DNA of 64,000 nt from Streptomyces plumbidurans (lineage in GTDB: Bacteria > Actinomycetota > Actinomycetes > Streptomycetales > Streptomycetaceae): contig NZ_JAFJSY010000002.1 in NCBI RefSeq assembly GCF_019857225.1, forward strand, positions 62,001-126,000. Reading direction: 5' to 3'. The first letter of the stretch is position 1. Every line of letters starts with the position of its first letter. The translations under genes were made by a program, and so were the position numbers. Shown piece after piece: positions 9,005-17,538 of the stretch. The notes under the pieces are model-generated. The model did not search any database. It had not been told where the DNA came from and was given only the letters and a program-made list of their open reading frames with translations.

Positions 9005-9538
9005 TCAGGGCTGCTGGGCTCGGCCCATGACCCTGGTGAACGTGGCGGGGTCGTCGTGGAAGCCGTGGACGCCGGGGCGGAATTGCCAGCCCCCGGTGTC
9101 GTCGCGTACGAACTCGCCGAGGGTGGCCGCCGTGGCGCCGAGGACCTGGCCGAAGTCGTCCTCGGCCAGGACGTTGTACCCCTCACGGATCCGCATGCCC
9201 GGGTTGAGCACCCCGACGAAGGTCCGGTCCGCCGATCGCTGTTGGATGACGACACCGACCACCACGCGCGCGTACCGGTTGTCCAGCCGGTCGAGTTCGA
9301 GGGTCATGACCTCGTCCCAGCCGAAGCCCTTGCCGTCCTTGCTGTCCCGGTTGAGGTAGATCGTGCCGTCGGGCGCACGGCTGTCGAAGTGCACCACATA
9401 AACGGGCTCTCCGTGCGGATCGCTCGCCAGGTAGGTGGCGGCCACGATGTCCAGATCGGTGGGTGGCTGCCCCGGCGGACTCGGATCCCATTTGAGTGCG
9501 ACTTCGGCCTTGCGGATCGCCTTGTTGAGGCCGTTCAC
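9005..9538 (-). CDS. TerD-family protein
   Basis: A 177-residue protein of the TerD/TerE/CABP family, cytoplasmic calcium-binding proteins first linked to tellurite resistance and common in many copies in streptomycetes. Seen: VALKWDPSPPG, TDLDIVAATYL, YVVHFDSRAPDGTIYLNRDSKDGKG (in pieces), an acidic loop pattern expected to hold Ca2+, and GYNVLAEDDFG near the end. The GTG at 9538 is chosen because GGGGAAGGGGAAG lies just upstream and the family begins with a short helix like VNGLNKA. It stands alone and convergent to nrdJ, so no ter operon is present. The exact role is unknown. Confidence 0.9.
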   Translation of the reverse strand: MNGLNKAIRKAEVALKWDPSPPGQPPTDLDIVAATYLASDPHGEPVYVVHFDSRAPDGTIYLNRDSKDGKGFGWDEVMTLELDRLDNRYARVVVGVVIQQRSADRTFVGVLNPGMRIREGYNVLAEDDFGQVLGATAATLGEFVRDDTGGWQFRPGVHGFHDDPATFTRVMGRAQQP

Positions 9539-9698
9539 CAAACTTCCCCTTCCCCGTAGCCCGTGCGCTGCCTCCGCCCCTGAACTGCCGGGCGGACAAG
9601 GCCGGTTGTCCATCCTGCCACGCGCGCGTGCCCGCGTGCCGCTGCGCGGTCGGCCGGAGAGTGACCGGCGCCACGCTCCGTGGCCTTACGATGGCGCG

Positions 9699-10304
9699 GT
9701 GCTGGTCAAGTGGATTCGCTGCACCGTGGTGGACCGCCGCGGCTTCGAGCGGGGGCAGCGGAAGTGGGCGGGGCTTCTGGGGGAGCCGGGGTTTCGGGGG
9801 CAGGGCGGTGGTTGGAGCAGGGGACGTACAGGCGTGGCGCACATCTTCGCCTTCTGGGAAAGCCGTGCCTTCTACGACTCCTTCATGGCCCGCTCCCACG
9901 ACCGGCTGGCGGCCGCTCAGGTGGGCACCTTCAAGGATGCCCAGGTCAAGCTGTTCGACTACCGCTTCGACGTGAAGACCGGTTTTGAACCACGTTTCAC
10001 GGACGCCGACCTCGTGCGGGTCGCCCACTGCCGGGTCCACGAGGACCGGGCGGAGCACTTCACGCTGATGCAGGAAAAGGTGTGGAACCCCGCCATGGCC
10101 GGCTCACCCGGCATGATCCGCGGGCTGTTCGGCGAGGCCCCGGGACACGAGTTCATGGTGCTGTCGATGTGGCACTCCGCCGCCGAACACGGAAAGTACC
10201 GCGCTGAACGCGTGGAGCGACTGGCCCTGCGCGCCCAGACCGAGGCGGACGTCGCGGCCCTCGCGGGCGACATCGTCGAGCTGGAACCCACCTGGACGGT
10301 CTGA
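9699..10304 (+). CDS. YdbC-like / DUF4937 family protein
   Basis: A 201-residue protein that resembles the YdbC-like group with an antibiotic-biosynthesis-monooxygenase-like fold (DUF4937). Features are WIRCTVVDRRGFERGQRKW near the start, HIFAFWESRAFYDSFM, and a second half with AHCRVHEDRAEHFTLMQEKVWNPAMAGSPGM, in which two similar alpha/beta halves can be discerned. It probably binds or modifies a small molecule, but no reaction is established. The GTG at 9699 has no clear ribosome binding site, so the start is uncertain. It is divergent from the TerD gene with 160 bases between them and is followed by its own terminator. Confidence 0.75.
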   Translation: MLVKWIRCTVVDRRGFERGQRKWAGLLGEPGFRGQGGGWSRGRTGVAHIFAFWESRAFYDSFMARSHDRLAAAQVGTFKDAQVKLFDYRFDVKTGFEPRFTDADLVRVAHCRVHEDRAEHFTLMQEKVWNPAMAGSPGMIRGLFGEAPGHEFMVLSMWHSAAEHGKYRAERVERLALRAQTEADVAALAGDIVELEPTWTV

Positions 10305-10323
10305 GAAGTCTAAGAACACTGAG

Positions 10324-10350
10324 ATCGGGGCGTTCACCGTGCGCCCCGAT
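10324..10350 (+). terminator. rho-independent-type terminator hairpin
   Basis: ATCGGGGCG and CGCCCCGAT form a perfect 9-bp stem with a 9-base loop, 20 bases after the YdbC-like gene. A T-rich tail is absent, as is common in streptomycetes. Confidence 0.7.
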
Positions 10351-10439
10351 GTGACCTGTGGTGCAGGAAATGTGTGACCTACGCCGTATGGAGCCCGTAC
10401 GAGTGCTCGATCGGCCGTCACCCGATCTAGGGTTTTGGC

Positions 10440-11099
10440 ATGGCAAGACCACGGCGCATCGTCCTTGTCCGGCACGGAGAGTCAACGGGCAATGTTGATG
10501 ACACCGTGTACGAGCGTGAGCCCGACCATGCGCTCGCGCTGACCGAGCGCGGCTGGCAGCAGGCGGAGGAGACCGGCAAGCGGCTGCGCGAGGTGTTCGG
10601 CAGCGAGCGCGTCAGCGTGTACGTCTCCCCGTACCGCCGTACGCACGAGACGCTGCGCGCGTTCCACCTGGACCCCGATCGCATACGGATCCGCGAGGAA
10701 CCCCGGCTGCGCGAACAGGACTGGGGAAACTGGCAGGACCGCGACGACGTGCGCCTGCAGAAGGCCTACCGGGACGCGTACGGCCACTTCTTCTACCGCT
10801 TCGCCCAGGGGGAGTCCGGTGCCGACGTGTACGACCGGGTCGGCGGCTTCCTGGAGAGCCTGTTCCGCAGCTTCGAGGCCCCCGACCACCCGCCGAACGT
10901 ACTGCTGGTGACCCACGGCCTGGCCATGCGGCTGTTCTGCATGCGCTGGTTCCACTGGACGGTCGCCGAATTCGAGTCGCTGTCCAATCCGGGGAACGCG
11001 GAGATGCGGATGCTCGTTCTCGGGGAGGACGACAAGTACGCGCTGGACCGGCCTTTCGAACGCTGGCGGGACCCGGAGCCGTACGGGATCACCGGATAG
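10440..11099 (+). CDS. histidine phosphatase (phosphoglycerate mutase-like) family protein
   Basis: A 219-residue member of the histidine phosphatase superfamily, branch 1. The signature RHGES has the nucleophilic His at residue 12. YVSPYRRTHETL supplies the second arginine, and VTHGLAMRLF near residue 160 the second catalytic histidine. Members dephosphorylate small phosphoesters or act as mutases; the substrate cannot be read here. The ATG has only a poor ribosome binding site (AGGGTTTTGGC). The next gene starts 12 bases after its stop, so the two are probably one operon. Confidence 0.88.
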   Translation: MARPRRIVLVRHGESTGNVDDTVYEREPDHALALTERGWQQAEETGKRLREVFGSERVSVYVSPYRRTHETLRAFHLDPDRIRIREEPRLREQDWGNWQDRDDVRLQKAYRDAYGHFFYRFAQGESGADVYDRVGGFLESLFRSFEAPDHPPNVLLVTHGLAMRLFCMRWFHWTVAEFESLSNPGNAEMRMLVLGEDDKYALDRPFERWRDPEPYGITG

Positions 11100-11111
11100 A
11101 GTGGCGAAGCG

Positions 11112-12017
11112 ATGACCCCTGACTCCTCTCCCGACGACCGCCTGGGCCGCGCCCTGGCCAGCCTGCGTGGACTTGCGGTGGGGGATGCGCTGGGCTCGCA
11201 GTTCTTCGTTCCGGCGAACCTCCCGCTGCTCAAGCACCGCGCATTGCCGCCCGGACCCTGGCAGTGGACCGACGACACCGAGATGGCCTGCTCGGTGGTC
11301 GCCGTCCTCGCCACCCATCACCGCATCGACCAGGACGCCCTGGCCCACTCCTTCGCCGCCCACCACGACTTCGACCGGGGGTACGGCCCCGCCGTGAACC
11401 GCCTGCTGCGGCTGGTGCGGGAGGGCGGTGACTGGCGCGAGCTGGCATCGGCGCTCTTCGACGGCCGGGGCTCGTGGGGCAACGGCGCGGCGATGCGGAT
11501 CGCCCCGCTGGGGGCCTGGTACGCGGACGACCCGGAACAGGCGACCCACCAGGCGGAGATCTCCGCCTACCCCACGCACCAGCACCGCGAGGCCGTCGTC
11601 GGCTCCATGGCGGTCGCCGCGGCCGCCGCACTGGCAGCCGCTCCCGGCGGCCCGCCCAGTCCCGAGGCACTCCTCGAGGACGTGGTCGCACTCGTCCCGA
11701 AGAGCGCCGTCGGCGCGGGGCTCAGGCGCGCACGGGACATGCTCGACTACGGCGACGCCGGCACCGTCGCGGCCGTGCTGGGCTGCGGCCGGCGTACGTC
11801 TGCGCACGACACCGTGCCCTTCGCGCTCTGGTCGGCCGCGCGGGCCCTCGGCGACTACGAGCGGGCGTTCTGGACGACGGCTCAGGTCGGCGGCGATGTG
11901 GACACGACCTGCGCCATCGTGGGCGGTGTGCTCGGTGCGACGAAGGCGGGGGCACCGCCTGCCGCGTGGCTGGAGCGGACCGAGGATCTGCCGGACTGGG
12001 TCCGCACGCCCGCCTGA
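11112..12017 (+). CDS. ADP-ribosylglycohydrolase family protein
   Basis: A 301-residue all-helical hydrolase of the ADP-ribosylglycohydrolase/DraG family, which removes ADP-ribose from proteins or small molecules using two metal ions. Metal ligands are visible: LAVGDALGSQF at about 21-31, WTDDTEMACS near 53, and GGDVDTTCAIVGGVLGA near 260. The N-terminus begins 12 bases after the histidine phosphatase gene, which suggests a joint role in turnover of phosphorylated or ADP-ribosylated metabolites. The true substrate is not known. Confidence 0.88.
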   Translation: MTPDSSPDDRLGRALASLRGLAVGDALGSQFFVPANLPLLKHRALPPGPWQWTDDTEMACSVVAVLATHHRIDQDALAHSFAAHHDFDRGYGPAVNRLLRLVREGGDWRELASALFDGRGSWGNGAAMRIAPLGAWYADDPEQATHQAEISAYPTHQHREAVVGSMAVAAAAALAAAPGGPPSPEALLEDVVALVPKSAVGAGLRRARDMLDYGDAGTVAAVLGCGRRTSAHDTVPFALWSAARALGDYERAFWTTAQVGGDVDTTCAIVGGVLGATKAGAPPAAWLERTEDLPDWVRTPA

Positions 12018-12369
12018 CGCCGGGCCGGACTCTGTCGGCTCCTGTATGCAGGCTTGCGTTGCGCCTTTCGATGGCGGCTTGTGAAAACTCTCTGTGTCCG
12101 CCGGGAACTCTGCGTGACCTCCCGGCCGTTCTCCTGGCATCGACCGTGTGACTCACGCGTCGGTGCGTGCGGGTGTCACGCGAGAGCTTCTGGGGGTGGG
12201 TATGCAGTTCGTGGCGATGTGGCAGTTCGTGGTGATGTGGGCAGCACTGCTGGTTCTGACTGCCCTGTGTCTTTCGGCAGGTCTGCGAACGGCCGGACCG
12301 GTTTGCTCGCCGTCGGTCCTCAGGACCCGGTCCGGCCGTCCGCGGTGTGACGCGGGTGCGCGCGCTGGA
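12018..12369. other. convergent intergenic region
   Basis: No gene is supported. A frame from 12148 encodes a short hydrophobic stretch (MQFVAMWQFVVMWAALLVL at about 12202-12258) but then runs on into Arg/Ala-rich sequence antisense to the MFS gene, and it has no stop nearby. The region ends with a terminator hairpin at 12291-12337. Confidence 0.5.
12291..12337. terminator. terminator between convergent genes
   Basis: GGCCGGACCGG and CCGGTCCGGCC form a perfect 11-bp stem around a 25-base loop, between the ADP-ribosylglycohydrolase gene and the MFS gene. Confidence 0.65.
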
Positions 12370-13917
12370 TCAGCCGACCGGCACACCCGCTGCGCCGGAG
12401 AGTGCCTCCAGATCGCTCTTGCGGACCCTGATCACGAACCAGGCGGTGCCGAGGGCGAGTACGGCCATGGCCGCGGCGGCGACGAAGCCCATGGAGATGC
12501 CGTGGGCGAGCACCTCGTGCCCCCATGTGCCGGGCAGCTGGTGCGTCTTGGCGAACTCCGCCTTCTGCTCCGGCGAACCGTTGGCGAGGAACTTCGGCAC
12601 CTGCTTCTCCGCCTCGTTCTTGCTGGCCGACCCGAAGACAGTGGTCAGGATGGACAGACCGAGCGAACCACCCACCTGCTGCGTGGCGTTGAGCAGGCCG
12701 GAGGCGGCGCCCGCCTCGTGCTGCGCGACCCCGGAGACCGCCGTGACCGTCAGCGTCACGAAGTTCAGGCCCATGCCGAAACCGAACACCAGCATCGGGC
12801 CGAGCACCCCGCCCACATACGAGCTGTCGGAGCTGATGAGGGACTGCCAGGCAAGACCGACCAGCGCGAGGGCCGAGCCGGTCAGCATGAACGGCTTGGG
12901 CCCGAGCACCGGCAGGAACCGCTGCGACAGACCCGCGCCGACCGCGATCACGACCGTCACCGGCAGGAAGGCGAGGCCGGCCTGGATCGGGCTGTACCCC
13001 AGCACGTTCTGCACGAAGAGCACGATGTAGAAGAACATGCCGAACATCGCCGCGGCCAGGCTGAGCATGATCACGTAGGTGCCCGAGCGGTTGCGGTCGC
13101 GGAACATCCGCAGCGGCGTGATCGGCTCCTTGGCCCGGGACTCGATGAGCGCGAAGGACGCCAGCAGAATCACCGCCGCGGCGAAGGAACCGAGGGCCAG
13201 GCCGTCCCGCCAGCCCTCGTCCGCGGCGCGGATGAAGCCGTAGACGAGAGTTGCCATGCCTGCGGTCGAGGTCACCGCGCCTGCGATGTCGAAGCGCCCG
13301 GAGTGGCGTTCGGACTCGCTGATGTACATCGGCGCGAGCACGGCGATCAGCACACCGATCGGCACGTTGACGAAGAGCACCCAGCGCCAGTCGAGCCACT
13401 CGGTGAGCATGCCGCCCGCGAGCAGACCGATCGCACCGCCACCCGCGGAGACGGCGGCGAAGACGGCGAACGCCCGGTTCCGTTCCGGGCCTTCGGGGAA
13501 AGTCGTGGTGATGAGTGCCAGGGAAGTGGGCGACGCGATCGCGCCGCCCATGCCCTGCAGGACCCGTGCCGCAAGAAGCTGCCACGGTTCCTGGGCGAGC
13601 CCACCGAGCAGGGAGGCGAGAGTGAACAGAAGGATGCCGGTCATGAAGACCCGGCGGCGGCCGAGGATGTCACCGGCCCGGCCGCCCAGAAGCAGCAGGC
13701 CGCCGAAGGTGAGCGTGTAGGCGCTGACGACCCAGGTGAGGTCGGTGGTGCTGAAATCCAGCGCATTTTGAATGTGCGGGAGCGCGATGTTCACAATCGT
13801 CGCGTCGAGTACGACCATGAGTTGGCAGGCCGCGATGACTGCGAGCGCGATGCCGGGGTGCCCTTCCCGGCGGGCCGCACCTGGCTTCTGGTCCTTGATC
13901 AATTGAGAGGTTGTCAC
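12370..13917 (-). CDS. MFS exporter, DHA2 (14-helix) drug:H+ antiporter family
   Basis: A 515-residue membrane protein of the major facilitator superfamily, EmrB/QacA (DHA2) branch, expected to expel hydrophobic compounds with the proton gradient. Seen: MVVLDATIVNIALPHIQ in helix 1 (motif D1), GGRAGDILGRRRVF (motif A), and WRWVLFVNVPIG (motif C region). About 14 hydrophobic segments span the length. The GTG start at 13917 follows GGGGGA. It is divergent from a TetR regulator with two identical operators between them, so it is almost certainly the target of that repressor. The natural substrate is unknown. Confidence 0.93.
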   Translation of the reverse strand: MTTSQLIKDQKPGAARREGHPGIALAVIAACQLMVVLDATIVNIALPHIQNALDFSTTDLTWVVSAYTLTFGGLLLLGGRAGDILGRRRVFMTGILLFTLASLLGGLAQEPWQLLAARVLQGMGGAIASPTSLALITTTFPEGPERNRAFAVFAAVSAGGGAIGLLAGGMLTEWLDWRWVLFVNVPIGVLIAVLAPMYISESERHSGRFDIAGAVTSTAGMATLVYGFIRAADEGWRDGLALGSFAAAVILLASFALIESRAKEPITPLRMFRDRNRSGTYVIMLSLAAAMFGMFFYIVLFVQNVLGYSPIQAGLAFLPVTVVIAVGAGLSQRFLPVLGPKPFMLTGSALALVGLAWQSLISSDSSYVGGVLGPMLVFGFGMGLNFVTLTVTAVSGVAQHEAGAASGLLNATQQVGGSLGLSILTTVFGSASKNEAEKQVPKFLANGSPEQKAEFAKTHQLPGTWGHEVLAHGISMGFVAAAAMAVLALGTAWFVIRVRKSDLEALSGAAGVPVG

Positions 13918-13941
13918 TATGGGTCCCCCACAAGTACGTTA

Positions 13942-13959
13942 GTGAACGCTCGCGTTCAC
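13942..13959. promoter_or_regulatory. TetR operator 1
   Basis: GTGAACGCTCGCGTTCAC has 8-base perfect inverted arms about a two-base centre. It lies 25 bases upstream of the MFS start codon. Confidence 0.88.
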
Positions 13960-13990
13960 TGTCTCGCCAACCGTAGTGAGTCCCCGATAG

Positions 13991-14007
13991 AGAACGCAAG
14001 CGTTCAC
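13991..14007. promoter_or_regulatory. TetR operator 2
   Basis: AGAACGCAAGCGTTCAC repeats the GAACGC-NN-GCGTTC core of the first operator, with centres 48 bases apart. It lies nearer the tetR gene and can give autoregulation. Confidence 0.85.
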
Positions 14008-14104
14008 TTAAATCGGTGTCGCGCGGCGAATCCCCCGATGCAGCCGCGACGCGCCTCCCCATCCCCTGAAATCCCCGCTCCTCATGCCAGCTGGAGACAC
14101 TCAG

Positions 14105-14728
14105 ATGGTTACCTCGCGCTGGACGGCCGCCCCCGCTCAGGCGGCCTCCCTCCGTCGGCGTGGCGTCGTGCTCGAACGCGCGATCCTCGAAGCCGCCCTC
14201 GAACAGCTCAGTACGGTCGGCTGGGCCGGCCTGACCATGGAGGGTGTCGCTGCCGGTGCCCAGACCGGCAAGGCCGCGGTATACCGCCGCTGGCCGTCCA
14301 AGGAGGACCTGGTCGCCGACGCGCTGCAGGCCGGACTGCCGCGCTTCGAGCAGGCTCCCGACACGGGCAGCATCCGTGAGGATCTGCTCGCCCTGTGCCG
14401 GGCCGCTCGGGACGCGATGTTCTCCCGTCCCGGTTTCGCGGTTCGCGCCGTGATTCACGAATGCGACTCGCTCCAGGCGGAGCGCTTCCACGCCGTGATC
14501 TTCGACGGGATCGTCGAGCCCATGATCAAGCTCGTCCGCGAGGTGATCACCCGCGGGATAGAGCGGAAGGAGGTCCGTGCCGACGCGGCGAGCAGCTACG
14601 TCTTCGACGCCATCCCGGCCATCATGATGTACCGCAACAAGATGCGCGGGAGTGAATGGGACGACCCCGATCTCGAGGCAATGATCGACCAGTTGATGCT
14701 TCCGCTGCTGCGGCCGGACGGTGACTGA
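14105..14728 (+). CDS. TetR/AcrR-family transcriptional regulator
   Basis: A 207-residue one-component repressor. The DNA-binding domain at about 25-70 shows LTMEGVAAGAQTGKAAVYRRWPSKEDLV with the family's Y-x-x-(F/W)-x-S-K-E-x-L ending. The C-terminal helical domain (TetR_C_11-like, with MMYRNKM near residue 180) should hold the inducer. The ATG at 14105 is preferred over one 21 bases earlier because GGAG lies 8 bases before it. It probably represses the divergent MFS exporter and itself through the two GAACGC-NN-GCGTTC sites; the ligand is likely a compound exported by the pump. Confidence 0.92.
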   Translation: MVTSRWTAAPAQAASLRRRGVVLERAILEAALEQLSTVGWAGLTMEGVAAGAQTGKAAVYRRWPSKEDLVADALQAGLPRFEQAPDTGSIREDLLALCRAARDAMFSRPGFAVRAVIHECDSLQAERFHAVIFDGIVEPMIKLVREVITRGIERKEVRADAASSYVFDAIPAIMMYRNKMRGSEWDDPDLEAMIDQLMLPLLRPDGD

Positions 14729-14809
14729 GCACGGTCGCGCAGGACGGCGTCCGAGTCGGGGCGACGGGGGTGTCGGCGGGTGATCGACGAGGCGTAGGCT
14801 TAGGGCGTC

Positions 14810-15511
14810 ATGCCGTACGTACCGCCTACTCACACCGTCGAGCGCTCCCTGCGCGCCACGACCGGAGCGAAGATCATTGCCGGTGTCGACGAGGTGGGGC
14901 GCGGCGCCTGGGCCGGACCCGTCACCGTCTGCGCGGCGGTCACCGGACTGCGCCGTCCCCCCGAGGGCCTCACCGACTCCAAGCTGCTCACCGTCAAGCG
15001 GCGCACGGATCTTGCCGTGGTGCTGCGGAAGTGGGTCACCTCGTACGCGCTGGGGCATGCCTCGCCGGAGGAGATCGACGACCTGGGCATGACCGCCGCG
15101 TTGCGACTTGCCGCGGTGCGCGCCCTGGAGGCTCTGCCGGTCCGTCCCGACGCGGTCATCCTCGACGGCAAGCACAACTATCTCGGCACGCCCTGGCAGG
15201 TCCGTACGGTCATCAAGGGCGACCAGTCGTGCGTGGCTGTCGCGGCGGCGTCGGTGATCGCCAAGGTTCAGCGCGACAAAATGATGGCCGAACTGGGCAT
15301 GGACCATGCAGACTTCGGTTTTGCGGACAACGCCGGGTATCCGTCACCCGTGCACAAGGCCGCACTGGCGGAGCGGGGCCCCACCCCGTACCACCGGTTG
15401 TCGTGGGCGTATCTTGATGCGCTGCCCCAGTGGCGGCATCTCAAGAGGGTCCGCAGTTGGGCGGACGGAAGCGTTCCGGAGATCGAGGGTCAGCTCGGCT
15501 TCGACTTCTGA
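14810..15511 (+). CDS. rnhB: ribonuclease HII
   Basis: A 233-residue nuclease that cuts the RNA strand of RNA-DNA hybrids and starts removal of single ribonucleotides from DNA. The catalytic acidic residues are visible: Asp27 and Glu28 in GVDEVGRG, Asp119 in VILDGKHNY and Asp138 in KGDQSC. The [12 protein letters not shown] segment and NAGYPSPVH are standard family motifs. The ATG has no strong ribosome binding site. A TAGGCT hexamer at 14796-14801 could be a -10 element and would give a transcript with almost no leader. Confidence 0.96.
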   Translation: MPYVPPTHTVERSLRATTGAKIIAGVDEVGRGAWAGPVTVCAAVTGLRRPPEGLTDSKLLTVKRRTDLAVVLRKWVTSYALGHASPEEIDDLGMTAALRLAAVRALEALPVRPDAVILDGKHNYLGTPWQVRTVIKGDQSCVAVAAASVIAKVQRDKMMAELGMDHADFGFADNAGYPSPVHKAALAERGPTPYHRLSWAYLDALPQWRHLKRVRSWADGSVPEIEGQLGFDF

Positions 15512-15579
15512 CGATTCCGCTCGCACTCATGTGCCACCCGCCAACGCGAGCCGCACCAACGTTTGATAAAAATCAGCTC

Positions 15580-16197
15580 ATGCCTCTCATTCCCGAGGAG
15601 CCTCAGATTCACGAGAGTGCCCAGGGTCCCCGCGCCACGCCGGCCAACGGCCGTACCGCGCCGACCCCTCGTCCTGTACCCGGCCCGCGCCCCGCGGCTC
15701 CGCCGCGTCCCGGCCGTCCCGGTCCGCACCGGCCCTCGCCGCCGGTGCAGCGAACGTCGCGTGACGCGGCCGCCGCGCAGCCCGGACCCTCGGTCCCGGC
15801 TGCTCCGGCCACCCCGCAGATCCAGCTGATCCCTGCTCCCGAGAGTGGCGCGCTCGATGCCGCCGAGGAAGCCGTGGATCTGCTGCTGGACTCGGGGCGT
15901 GCCCCCGGCGACGTCCTGGTGATCACCACCGGCGAACAGCACCCGTGGGCCGCCCACGAGCTGTCCTTCGGTGAAACCTCCTACTGGGCGCAGCACGACG
16001 CGGGCGACGACGTCTTCTACACGGACGCCGCTGCCGCCGGTCGCGCTGCCACCCGACCCGTCGTCGTGGTCGCGGTCAACGGCGGTTCCGACGCGGTCGC
16101 CACCGCATTGCCTCTCGCCCTCTCCCGTGCCGGCACCCTGCTGATCGTCTGCGGAGACCCGCAGCAGATCAACTCGGTTCTGGGTGCGGCCGTCTGA
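15580..16197 (+). CDS. conserved streptomycete protein of unknown function
   Basis: A 205-residue protein not recognised as a named family. Residues 1-95 are rich in Pro, Arg and Ala (PTPRPVPGPRPAAPPRPG) and are likely disordered. The C-terminal 110 residues form an alpha/beta segment: a helix with DAAEEAVDLLLDSG, then DVLVITTGEQHPWAAHE, VVVVAVNGGSDAVATALPLALSRAGTLLIVCGDP. That pattern resembles the C-terminal RecA-like part of UvrD-type helicases (a strand, GG-D, then LSRA and a final strand), but without an ATP site, so this is only an impression. The start is an ATG with no good ribosome binding site, 68 bases after rnhB. Confidence 0.75.
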   Translation: MPLIPEEPQIHESAQGPRATPANGRTAPTPRPVPGPRPAAPPRPGRPGPHRPSPPVQRTSRDAAAAQPGPSVPAAPATPQIQLIPAPESGALDAAEEAVDLLLDSGRAPGDVLVITTGEQHPWAAHELSFGETSYWAQHDAGDDVFYTDAAAAGRAATRPVVVVAVNGGSDAVATALPLALSRAGTLLIVCGDPQQINSVLGAAV

Positions 16198-16521
16198 GCC
16201 CTGTCCGGCGCGTCCTTCGGGACGCCGGAGGGGCTTGAGACAGAGGCTCGAGGTACCTGCTCGAGGCAGACGCTCCGAGTCTCTACGCGAGCGCAGGAGC
16301 GCACGAGCGCCGTTGCTGTGGCACCGCACCGGTACGGAGGACGTTTCGACATGCGCGGATGAGGTCGTAGGCCCCGTGGATGCGTGCATCTCGACGGATT
16401 GCGCGGGCTGTTCGCAATACCGGCCGCCGCGACCCCGTGGGCGACTTCCCTCCTGCGGTGTCGGGACCGGAGACTGCGAGTAAGGGCGCGTGGGGCCCAC
16501 CGGGCGTGGCCGGTGGTGCCC
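16198..16521. other. convergent intergenic region
   Basis: 324 bases between two convergent genes. It holds a hairpin at 16205-16228 and otherwise nothing recognisable; GCTCGAGG-type short repeats occur near 16240-16265. Confidence 0.5.
16205..16228 (+). terminator. probable terminator with TTCG loop
   Basis: CCGGCGCGTCC TTCG GGACGCCGG folds into a stem of about 9 bp with a two-base bulge and a UUCG tetraloop, 8 bases after the stop codon of the upstream gene. Confidence 0.55.
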
Positions 16522-17157
16522 TCAGCGGGCGGCCGCGCGGCGCAGAACCTCCGAGGCCGCACCGCCGGTCCGCGGCAGCGGGGGCGGCGCCTCTGACGCG
16601 CCCAAGGCCTCCGGTGGCGAACCCGCGTGGGGACGGCGTCCGGCGCGGCCCTCACCGAGGACCTGCCAGCCGTCCCGGGTCAGCGTGATGTACGCCCCGC
16701 AGCGCAGTCCGTGCAGCGTGCACGCGTCACGCAGACCCCACATCCACGCGCCGTCCTCCTCGGTCCAGCGGGCGTCGCCGTCACGGCAGTACAGCAGCAC
16801 GGCGGTGCGCACCGGTGTGCGGCGGCGCAGGTCGTGCGGGATGACCCGACGCAGCTGCGCGAGCAGCGCGTTGCGGAACATCCAGCCGTCCGCCGGAGCC
16901 GGGCGACGCGTGAACGAGGCGCTCGCGCACAGCCGTTCATCCGGATCGAGCACCGCTACGACCGCGGTCGTCGGCCTGGGCTGGTGCCGGGCGTGGAGTC
17001 CGCTGACGACCTCTCGGGGGTTGCGCAGCAGGGGGATACCGGCGGCGGCCCACTCCGAGGGTTCGAGCATGCGGGCGAGAGGGTTGGCGGATGCGGCGGA
17101 CAGGTCGGCTGACGCCGACGTGGATGCCGCCGAGGACGGAGCGAATCCGAAGGTCAC
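16522..17157 (-). CDS. conserved actinobacterial protein of unknown function
   Basis: A 211-residue protein, no named family recognised. The GTG at 17157 is chosen because a near-perfect AGGGAGG lies just upstream. After a Ser/Ala-rich start (about 30 residues) comes NPLARMLEPSEWAAAGIPLLRNPREVVSGLHARHQP, then a core with VVAVLDPDERLCASASF, HDLRRRTPVRTAVLLYCRDGDARW, EEDGAWMWGLRDACTLHGL and GAYITLTRDGW. The strand-helix order and the position of the central segment recall the JAB/RadC-like fold, but the metal-binding HxH motif is missing, so this is not claimed. The last 40 residues are Pro/Ala-rich. It is divergent from the RecQ-like gene. Confidence 0.75.
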   Translation of the reverse strand: MTFGFAPSSAASTSASADLSAASANPLARMLEPSEWAAAGIPLLRNPREVVSGLHARHQPRPTTAVVAVLDPDERLCASASFTRRPAPADGWMFRNALLAQLRRVIPHDLRRRTPVRTAVLLYCRDGDARWTEEDGAWMWGLRDACTLHGLRCGAYITLTRDGWQVLGEGRAGRRPHAGSPPEALGASEAPPPLPRTGGAASEVLRRAAAR

Positions 17158-17538
17158 GGTCCTCCCTTCGGCTACGCGCCCACACATGGGGCGGGGTCTT
17201 GTTCGGGGGAGCGCACACCGCAGCAGAACCCTGCCGGACCACGGTCGAGCCGTGCGCGGGGAGCGGACTTCAATTCTTGCTGTCGAACTTGGATGCGGCA
17301 ACGAGCAATTGGGGCCACTGACCGCTATCTGGGGGTGTGTGGTTTATATCCCTACCCAGTGGGCCACGCCACGACGCGTGGGGTCACCGTTCACCTGGAG
17401 TTCGTACACCGTTCGGGCAGGGCGGTCCAGCAGGGTGAGCGGCCGCTGTCCCGGCACATGGATCGTCGACCGGTCGCCGCCTGATCGTCACGTCCGGTGG
17501 AGTGGCCGATTGTCAGTGGCGTCGGGTTGCATGGGGGC
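17158..17538. other. divergent promoter region of the unknown gene and recQ-like gene
   Basis: 381 bases. The section 17270-17365 is less GC-rich than its surroundings (TGTGTGGTTTATATCC at 17336-17351) and is the likely promoter zone. No inverted repeat of operator quality was found. Confidence 0.45.

Noticed and set aside
6169..9255. A 1028-codon open frame antisense to nrdJ
   Set aside because: It is the usual long shadow frame of a high-GC gene; nrdJ has full family motifs and a ribosome binding site.
12148..14379. A 743-codon + frame starting with a hydrophobic segment
   Set aside because: It runs antisense through the MFS gene. The short hydrophobic start has no stop and no support as a separate small gene.
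17282..17297. A LexA-like half-site TCGAAC before the RecQ-like gene
   Set aside because: The second half is missing, so it does not qualify as an SOS box.
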